From Blasia pusilla (lineage: Eukaryota; Marchantiophyta; Marchantiopsida; Blasiales): a stretch of 64,000 nt of DNA. The notes beneath the pieces were generated by a model. That model saw nothing but the letters and a program-made list of their open reading frames with translations. It did no database searches and had not been told where the DNA came from. Both the position numbers and the translations under genes were made by a program. Below are positions 58,091-64,000 of the stretch, one piece after another (the first letter of the stretch is position 1; every line of letters begins with the position of its first letter). The stretch covers positions 13,826,001-13,890,000 of the forward strand of contig CM114275.1 of NCBI GenBank assembly GCA_050084515.1, read 5' to 3'.

Positions 58091-59122
58091 CTATGGTGCA
58101 ACCCCGTCTCGAACAACAACACTTGACCGCTCTCCTGCAGGAAATTGAAAATTGTGATCTCCTCCATATGCAGTGCCTGGAACCACGCTCGATGTTGTGG
58201 CTATCATCTCCTCACGTACCTGCACAACAACCGAAGAAGTCCAAGGGTGTCTCTCCCAATCTCCCCTGGTGTGTCGATCTCCTCGAGTCTCATCCCCAGC
58301 CACTGCCTCCACCATCTCGGTAGGCATGGGGCTCACCAACCCAACCGCTATGATCTGTCGCAATCTCATCCGACCCTGCTCAGCCACTCCCAAGCTGAAG
58401 ATCCATGTCAAGCAGTTCAGGTCCATCGCCTGACCCAAGACATGGCGTTGTGATGACTCTGATACTGATGGTACTGCCGTCACTCTTGTGGGAAATCCCA
58501 TCGCCCGCTCTCTTTCGTCGGCATTGGGCTCCACCAACCTTTGAACCTTGTCATCCCAAACCAAGCCAGGACTGGCCTTCTTGTATGCATAGGAAGCGGG
58601 AAAACTCACAAACGTGGGAAAGGCTGCTTGCGGCCTGCCTACCCTGTTGACCAGAGTCAACGGTGGTCGATCATTGTGCCTCAATGCCTGTGAGCGATGA
58701 CCTGGATCCAGAATGGAATCCACTAACAAATGGGAGGGGCGCTCCACTCTTGCATACGCCCTCCGTAACACCGTATGGGGCACCAAGTTGGTCCACCATA
58801 GACGCGGACGATGGGCTCTAGAATCTACACTCGCCACATCCAAGAACACTGGTGGGGCGATCCAAGCACGCACATGATGAGCACTCATCACCACCCGTGA
58901 CCTAGAGTCTCCTAAGATCGGCACATTCTCTAGAATGTAGGCTGGAGAACGAGACTGGTGCTCTTGCAACTGCCGTAAGACCCTCAACATCTCCCAAAAT
59001 AACCTAGACCGAGTGTGAGCCAACCGGCTGCCTCGTCCAGCACTCGATTGGCCCTGACATGGCCAACCGACAATGACCAAATCAATGGTCCCTACCCGCT
59101 CTAAGTCTTGCACCCCCAGCAA
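58091..59122 (-). CDS. DNMT3-like cytosine-5 DNA methyltransferase, long intact frame (element C)
   Basis: An uninterrupted 343-codon frame covers motif IV to the C terminus: IVGWPCQGQSSAGRGSRLAH with the catalytic Cys, RSRLFWEMLRVLRQLQ, AYILENVPILGD (motif VI ENV), SRAHRPRLWWTNLVP (motif VIII, DNMT3-like HRxRxxWxNL), a target-recognition-like stretch, and LGQAMDLNCLTWIFSLG near residue 240 (motif X-like). A further 80 residues lead towards reverse transcriptase. It would methylate cytosine C5. Motif I lies upstream (59122-59383), separated by stops, so the frame as it stands lacks the cofactor loop. No CXXC, BAH, chromo or UBA domain is visible. Confidence 0.8.
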   Translation of the reverse strand: MLGVQDLERVGTIDLVIVGWPCQGQSSAGRGSRLAHTRSRLFWEMLRVLRQLQEHQSRSPAYILENVPILGDSRSRVVMSAHHVRAWIAPPVFLDVASVDSRAHRPRLWWTNLVPHTVLRRAYARVERPSHLLVDSILDPGHRSQALRHNDRPPLTLVNRVGRPQAAFPTFVSFPASYAYKKASPGLVWDDKVQRLVEPNADERERAMGFPTRVTAVPSVSESSQRHVLGQAMDLNCLTWIFSLGVAEQGRMRLRQIIAVGLVSPMPTEMVEAVAGDETRGDRHTRGDWERHPWTSSVVVQVREEMIATTSSVVPGTAYGGDHNFQFPAGERSSVVVRDGVAP

Positions 59123-59382
59123 TGAAATATCCCTCGGTAGGGAACTTTGGTACCCCTATACCGGAGACGCAGACAATAAGTGGGGAAAACGTAGGCGTAA
59201 CTGCGCCACATGTCGTAGTGAGACGCCCCTTGCAACATCATCACTCTCCATATACAGGTATTTATGTACTCACACTCCTGCCTGCAAAACAGCAGCTAAC
59301 CCGGTGCTAATCCCTCCAAAGAGATCTAACACTCGAATACCCTCCTCCGGAGTATACCACACAATGGGTGTGGTATCCAAGG
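59123..59382 (-). pseudogene. Methyltransferase motif I-II region (element C)
   Basis: The minus-strand translation gives WYTPEEGIRVLDLFGGISTG, then LAAVLQAGV, a TGA stop, VHKYLYMESDDVARGVSLRH, and later another stop before GYQSSLPRDISLLGVQDLER, which leads into the long frame. Both stops look like single-base changes of sense codons. The intact motif I loop makes this the best view of the N-terminal half of the domain. Confidence 0.75.
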
Positions 59383-59892
59383 GTAAGATCCAATCTCTCT
59401 CTACACCATCTCACACCATAGCTCTCAAAGGTGTGCACTCTTTCTCTTGTCAAACCAAACCCACTCTCCTAATGAGAGGCTTGGGTTACACTCACAAGGC
59501 AAGGGACCATAGCTCCGCCGCCTCATGCCAAGAGGTTCAACAAATAGAGAATGAACTCTCAAACTCTCTCTCCTTGAGGTATACTCCTCCCCTCTCCCAA
59601 GCTCTCTCCATGGTAACCTATTCTCCCAAGTCACCTCCTTGGCTCTTGACCTGATGTAGGTGGTCAAGGGCCACTTACCAAAAATAGAAAGTCAATCATA
59701 TACTCAAAATGGTACTTACCTAAAATAGTAAGTTTCTCAATATGGCTCCAAATGAGCCAAAACCAAGGGGAAACTTGCTCTCTCAGGTTTTCCGGGGCCT
59801 CGGAAGGTCATTCTTGACATATTTAGCTTGTCCTCCACTACTCACAAAGGCGCTCTACTAGATCTCACCGATCTATCCTAAAAGACGTGACA
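59383..59892 (-). repeat. Terminal repeat A1 of element C (5' end)
   Basis: Starts on the minus strand with TGTCACG exactly where the integrase of E resumes, and ends GGATCTTAC joined to the methyltransferase region. It matches A2 (53143-53646) and the A1 of element D (4601-5108). No B repeat flanks it. Confidence 0.8.
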
Positions 59893-60135
59893 GCGATGAC
59901 CGACATCTATGCCATTAATCCATAAGTACTGGAGATCTTGTGTTGTTGTATGATAACCGCAAGCTGAAATTTCCAAGGAAGTTGAAATTGAATTGGATAG
60001 GACCCTATCGTGAAGTGGAAATCTTTGAGAATGGATCGTTGTAGTTGGAGAGCTTGAACGGGAAAGTGTTGCCGAATCGAGTAAATGGTATGCACGTGCG
60101 AATATACCATCAGCCTGAAACCTACCCTAACTAAA
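59893..60135 (+). pseudogene. Integrase C-terminal part (element E)
   Basis: Continues the E integrase after element C: GDLVLLYDNRKLKFPRKLKL, NWIGPYREVEIFENGS, LESLNGKVLPNRVNGMHV and a stop after YHQPETYPN. This is the GPY/F module typical of gypsy integrases. No chromodomain follows. Confidence 0.75.
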
Positions 60136-60139
60136 CTTT

Positions 60140-60310
60140 GAGGGAGGGGGAAGTGTTTTGTTGTGAGGTACTTTGCTCCGGAGCAAAGCAGCAGTCGCAG
60201 TATTGTGCTTCGTGGTATTACGAAGCACCAGTCCCAATATCGTGCTTCGAGTCCTAATGAAGCTTCAACGAAGCGCGAAGCAAAAGCTAGTACTTTGTCT
60301 GTCACCAAAA
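60140..60310 (+). repeat. Purine tract and truncated 3' LTR of element E
   Basis: GAGGGAGGGGGAAG (60140-60153) directly precedes TGTTTTGTTGTGAGG, a TG start expected for an LTR. The following 150 bp contain several CGAAGCAC / GTGCTTCG words, which also occur in the solo LTR at 48110-48190. The LTR is cut off near 60310. Confidence 0.55.
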
Positions 60311-60813
60311 ACCAAGAGGTGTAAACCATTATAACAACCCGCACGCTCTAACAAATTGCCGTCGGTGCCATCATATCTTTGCCGCCACAACCAAGAAATC
60401 GTTAAGGCAACTTCGTAGACAACCCTGATGCTACCACCTAGGCGTTAATCCAAGAGTACGCAATAGGCCAAAGCACAGAGCACGCAAGAACAAACATGTA
60501 CATCCTCGCTCTTTGCCAACGATGCCTCATGAGGAGCCGGCTCCTATCATGCAAAGCGCGGCGATGTCGGTTATCAGGCTCACACCCAAGTTGGTCGAAG
60601 CATTGGAGGAGCGTTCTTTGGCCACATTTTTCCTGTCGAATTGGACTCTTATGTCATGAGAGCTTCTTGAAGAGCTTCACTCTTTGACTGCGGCTGCAAG
60701 ATTCAAGCCTCAAGGATTCAAGTACCAGGTGCAGTTGCAAAATTGGACTCCAGATGATTGGAGGGCGATGTATATGCTTCCCGCCGCACCTGAGTACGAG
60801 TATGACACTAAAA
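60311..60813 (+). pseudogene. Unrecognised coding remnant
   Basis: On the plus strand 60560-60810 translates, with one stop, to MSVIRLTPKLVEALEERSLA, then ELLEELHSLTAAARFKPQGF and VQLQNWTPDDWRAMYMLPAA. It reads like a real protein, but no domain is recognised. It may be part of a transposon gag. Nothing else is visible here. Confidence 0.25.
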
Positions 60814-61742
60814 TGTACAACTCAAGGAAATAGATGCTCTTTTAATCGCAAAGTATTAAGTTTTTTCCCAAGAGATCACTCTTTCCTGAGTAAAGAGAGG
60901 GTTTAAAAGAAATATGAAGAATAACTCCTTTCTCACTAAGCACTTCACTAATTTCAATAACTAAGTCTTCACTAGTACAAAAACAAAAAATGGTTTTCTT
61001 CCCTCTTGGAAAAGACTCTTCTCAATTCCAGATAAAGACTCTTCCAAATCTCGGATAATAAAGTTCCAACGAAGACCTCAAAGAGACCTCAAGAAGGTAG
61101 CGGCTCACCCTACTTTCAGAATTGAATATGTCATGGGAGGTTACTTACTTTCTAACAACTTTCCTACTTCTCTTCCTGATGATCTTCTCGAATTCCGAAA
61201 TCAAAAGACTCAACTCTCATCCATACCGCAACCCAATAAGGTTTACATTCAACTCCGCACATCTAAAAGCATGTGTAATGTACAACTCAAGGAAAAAAGT
61301 ACTCCTTTAATCAAAAAGTATTAAGTTCGTTCCCAAGAGATCACTATTTCCTGAGTAAAGAGAGGTTTTATAAGAAATATCAACAATAAATCCTTCTTCA
61401 CTAAGCACTTAACTAATTACAATAATTAAGTCTTCACTAGTACAAAAGAAAAAAATGGTTTTCTTCCCTCTTGGAAAAGACTCTTCTCAAGTGCAGACGA
61501 CGACTCTTGCAAATCTTGTATAACAAAGTTCCAACGAAGACCTCAAAGAGACCTTAAGAATAGGCAGCTCATCCTACTTGCAGAAGTGAATCTGTCATGG
61601 CAGGTTACTCACTGTCTAACAGCTTTCCTACGCTCTTACTAATTATCTTCTGGAATTCCCAAATCACAAGACTCAACTCTAATCCCTACTGCAGTCCAAG
61701 AAGGTTTTACACTCAACTCCGCACATCAGAAAGCATGAGAGA
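60814..61742 (+). repeat. Tandem duplication, two 465-bp units
   Basis: Units 60814-61278 and 61279-61742 start with TGTACAACTCAAGGAA and share most of their length, including TTCCCAAGAGATCACT, TTTCTTCCCTCTTGGAAAAG and CAACTCCGCACATC. Each contains a short coding-like stretch (unit 1: MGGYLLSNNFPTSLPDDLLE). The second unit is moderately diverged, so the duplication is not recent. Confidence 0.7.
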
Positions 61743-62319
61743 AGACACTTCAACTGCATCAAAGAGTGGAAAGAACTAGAAAGTATTGCAAGTTTCCGAG
61801 GATACAAGACTCTTCGGCTTGGATCATCCCCAAAGAACTCCTTACACAACCCACCAAGACTAATGGGAAACTCAAGATACAAGGGAATGACCCCGTCTTC
61901 TTCTAATTTGCTCTTTAAATAGTGTTTTACAATTCCTGATTGATCTTCCTATTCTACTCTAGATTTCTAACTGATAATCCTACCCTCCTCAGTTCAGATT
62001 CTCCAACCCTTCATTGCCCTAAGGTGGTTGGTTGCTCGTCTGCTTCCTTGTGAACCGCTTCGCTGCTCCATTTTCGGCTTCTGAAACCGCCGCGATGCTT
62101 CATTACTTACAGTCTTTGAAGTCTTCGCTGTCCTATCTTGGCAAAGACTCTTATCCTAATGCTGTTGCAAAGAGTCCTCCTCCGACTTTTCTTTCCTTCC
62201 GCTTTCTTCCAAAACATTCTTTCTCTTTCTATTCCTATATTTCCTACACCTTTCCGCTTTTTGTGAAAACTCTTTAATTCCTCTTCTTCTTCCTCTTCTT
62301 CTTCCCATTGCTCAACACA
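61743..62319. other. No recognisable gene
   Basis: AT-rich at first, then a Ser/Phe-rich 81-codon plus frame (62032-62277) without recognised family. Confidence 0.35.
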
Positions 62320-62324
62320 GGGAT

Positions 62325-62753
62325 ATGTTGCGGTATGCAACCATTCGGGGTGGAGATTATCGACCATCGATTCATAGGTTCCATGTGGGGGACTATGTCT
62401 ATTTGCAACATATTGCACCAAAAACGTTGGATGTGACGGCAGGCCGCACTATTTTACGAGTGCGAGAGGTGTTAGCTTCTGGAGTTCTCATGTTAGAGGG
62501 TCGTGATGGAGTTGTTTGGAAGGAACATGTGCATAATTGTGCGCCATGTCATCTTCCAAATGTGGATGGTACTGTTGACCCAAGCTTAGCCATGATACGT
62601 GCTAGCTTGAGGTGCATGTTGTGTGGGTTTGCTGGTAACACAGCCCATATGTTGGTGTGTGATCGGTGTTCTAGGGGTTGGCACATGATATGTTTGACTC
62701 CACCTATGGATGTCGTTCCTATTGGAAGGTGGGTTTTTCCTCGATGTACTTAG
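62325..62753 (+). CDS. Integrase C-terminal domain fused to PHD finger (element H)
   Basis: This uninterrupted 142-codon frame proves the fusion: RGGDYRPSIHRFHVGDYVYL (integrase C-terminal barrel, residues about 9-30), a stretch VTAGRTILRVREVLASGVLM, the linker CAPCHLPNVDGTVDPS, and the PHD finger LRCMLCGFAGNTAHMLVCDR, CSRGWHMIC and RWVFPRC to the stop (residues about 93-142). Seven of eight C4HC3 ligands are kept; the first Cys of the last pair is Phe. In elements A and C the same parts are split by frameshifts. The ATG at 62325 is internal to the original polyprotein. Confidence 0.75.
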   Translation: MLRYATIRGGDYRPSIHRFHVGDYVYLQHIAPKTLDVTAGRTILRVREVLASGVLMLEGRDGVVWKEHVHNCAPCHLPNVDGTVDPSLAMIRASLRCMLCGFAGNTAHMLVCDRCSRGWHMICLTPPMDVVPIGRWVFPRCT

Positions 62754-62928
62754 GAGGGGTAGATGACTTGATCTTTGCATGATATGGATTACAGATGTGC
62801 GACTAACGATGGGGCAACCTAGCACCCGGCCTTTTGATTCGTGCACCCATGAAGGTGTATAGCATGTAGTAGATGTATAGGGCTACCTGGGAGTTAGAGG
62901 GATCTAACCGCCAGTTAGGGGGACGAGT

Positions 62929-63488
62929 TGTGGTACACTTGTGTTTTTGTATGCTCTCGTCTATGTTATGTATGTATGTGAGTATGGTATCTCAGCGATG
63001 TGGATTCGCATGACAGCTGTCATGACCATACAGATTATGTTGTAGAGTATAGTGTGCTAGTAGAGGCCATACCTTATGTAGGGCCATAGTGCCTAGGTAG
63101 TGATATGGTTTCATATATAGGGTTGAGGGTTACTCCGTTGAGGGTGACTTTTCCAATAGGGCCCGCCCTTAGGTTGGAGGGTATAGTGTGGAGTGTACTC
63201 AAAGAACAGTTAGTTCTTTGAGTTGAGCCTGTTGCGTTGGGAGCTAGCCTTGGTAGTGAGTAGAGCTCTTGGCTATGGTGGTTCCCGCAAGCTTTGACCT
63301 GGATTCTTCCGTCGTGGAGTGGGTTTGGCTCGATTGTATGTGATTCTTTACGTGTTTCATGACAGTAGGTCTTTCACAGATTTCTGTGGTACACTTGTGT
63401 TTATGTATGCTTTCGTCTATGTTATGTATGGATGTGAGTATGGTATGTCAGCGATGTATATTGTATGACAATGTGGATTCGTACGACA
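62929..63488 (+). repeat. 3' split repeat B1-A2-B2 of element H
   Basis: B1 and B2 share TGTGGTACACTTGTGTTT, then GTCTATGTTATGTATG and GAGTATGGTAT. B2 has a short internal expansion before its end. A2 is 367 bp and unlike the A repeats of A and C in sequence, so this is a separate subfamily with the same layout. The purine tract GTTAGGGGGACGA directly precedes B1. Confidence 0.7.
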
Positions 63489-64000
63489 CCTATAAGTGGC
63501 GAGTATCAGAGGCGCCTGGGAGAATGGCAAGAACATTCTCTGCCTTGAGGGAAGGCCAAAACTTTTTGACCTTTGCAAAGAGGCAAAGGCGGATTACGAG
63601 AGGCTAGTGGGAGTATACAACTCTCCTCCAAAGCCAACTACTCTAGTTCTAGAACCACCATCATCACTTCCTACTATTCAAAAAATTGGGAGGGCAAAGC
63701 CGACAGTAATTCTGGAAGAGCTATCGGACGATGACGAGTGAGTTCAAAGATTTATCGGACCCAGCTTCACTGAAGTGTTTTGGAGTTGGGATTTAGTGGT
63801 TTCCAAGGATAGAGCACATATAAATACTAGATGGATATCACCTTGCAGAGCATACAAGATTTATTGTCAAGGAAGGCGTTGGGACTCAAATCATGTTACA
63901 TGGGACCGTTATGATGTACCTAGGGGGGGGCCAAGGCTCTCGAATTCCCCAACATTTACAATCCCCATCTACAATCGGCCAGAGAAGCCACTTGTATCCC
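63489..64000 (+). pseudogene. Unrecognised coding remnant at the right edge
   Basis: The frame 63496-63741 contains LEGRPKLFDLCKEAKADYER and an acidic end (ILEELSDDDE). After its stop the translation continues with TEVFWSWDLVVSKDRAHINT and WDSNHVTWDRYDVPRGGP. It looks like protein, but no family is recognised. It directly abuts the end of element H, so it is probably the target sequence into which H inserted. Confidence 0.25.

Larger units (their letters stand above)
53015..59892 (-). mobile_element. Element C: complete-ended DNMT/PHD gypsy-type element inserted in E
   Basis: Minus-strand order: A1 (59383-59892), methyltransferase (58091-59380), reverse transcriptase (57250-58048), RNase H (56568-57184), integrase (54198-55436, with a 1000-bp solo LTR between RNase H and integrase), PHD finger (53964-54110), purine tract (53776-53786), B1 (53649-53775), A2 (53143-53646) and B2 (53015-53142). 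The flanks GAGAT and GCGAT form a 4-5 bp target duplication, and removing C restores the integrase reading of E (KK then CDDRH). Gag and protease are deleted: A1 joins directly to the start of the methyltransferase. Confidence 0.85.
41066..60310 (+). mobile_element. Element E: decayed Ty3/gypsy retrotransposon hosting nested insertions
   Basis: Plus-strand order: 5' LTR (41066-41903 plus 45596-45988), primer-binding site (46006-46023), gag (46754-49670), protease remnant (about 50010-50110), reverse transcriptase (50511-51260), RNase H (51342-51900), integrase (52000-53010 continuing at 59893-60135), purine tract (60140-60153) and the start of a 3' LTR (60154-60310). It has no methyltransferase and no PHD finger, so it is a different family from A and C. 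Nested insertions are a CACTA element, a solo LTR and element C. Confidence 0.75.
62320..63488 (+). mobile_element. Element H: 3' end of a PHD-type gypsy element
   Basis: Plus-strand order: integrase C terminus and PHD finger in one open frame (62325-62753), purine tract (62913-62927), B1 (62929-63015), A2 (63018-63384, with a TATATAGGG motif near 63115) and B2 (63385-63488). B1 ends CGCATGACA and B2 ends CGTACGACA. The B1/A2 junction is a perfect 16-bp palindrome. Upstream parts of the element are missing. Confidence 0.75.

Noticed and set aside
1-64000. Tyrosine recombinase expected for a split-repeat element
   Set aside because: No His-X-X-Arg...Tyr recombinase-like sequence was noticed in the copies. 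The recognised enzyme is a DDE integrase with an H2C2 zinc domain.

Overview
The window looks like a nuclear segment from a streptophyte, most likely a non-seed land plant (bryophyte or lycophyte). Two host genes point there: a ten-exon homologue of the chloroplast splicing factor PPR4 (RRM plus pentatricopeptide repeats), and an anther-specific-chalcone-synthase-like type III polyketide synthase with the family's ancient intron. Introns are spliceosomal and 134-535 bp long. I cannot name the species. No tRNA, rRNA, CRISPR or bacterial operon was seen.

Layout. 1-5108: 5' part of a minus-strand Ty3/gypsy-type element (D). 5109-9480: an unclassified repeat full of short imperfect palindromes, invaded by the 3' end of a related plus-strand element (F). 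11921-17560: PPR4-like gene (minus). 18230-20125: short tandem array split by a solo LTR. 21545-30360: near full-length but decayed element A (minus), followed by the inverted leader of another copy (30365-31510). 32340-33781: polyketide synthase gene (plus). 35312-36073: unrecognised 253-codon gene (minus). 37265-38930: LINE-type reverse transcriptase fragment (minus). 39574-41065: 3' end of element G (minus). 41066-60310: plus-strand gypsy element E, carrying a CACTA transposon in its 5' LTR, a solo LTR in gag, and element C (53015-59892, minus) in its integrase; C is itself interrupted by a 1000-bp solo LTR. 60310-64000: unrecognised repeat remnants invaded by plus-strand element H.

The striking system is the family A/C/D/F/G/H. 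Its polyprotein reads gag with two zinc knuckles, aspartic protease, a DNMT3-like cytosine-5 DNA methyltransferase, reverse transcriptase, RNase H, DDE integrase, and a C-terminal PHD finger where a chromovirus would have a chromodomain. Its terminal repeats are also odd. Five 3' ends show B1-A2-B2, while the 5' ends carry A alone, a split-direct-repeat layout known from tyrosine-recombinase (DIRS/PAT) elements but here in an integrase-bearing element. The exact edges of copy C inside E, with a 4-5 bp target duplication, support this. DNA methyltransferases in retrotransposons have been reported in dinoflagellates and charophyte algae (recalled from the literature, not checked here); the combination with a PHD finger and split repeats is what merits follow-up.

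Exon coordinates come from reading splice sites by eye with phase and homology consistency. Most transposon reading frames contain stops or frameshifts and are marked as pseudogenes.
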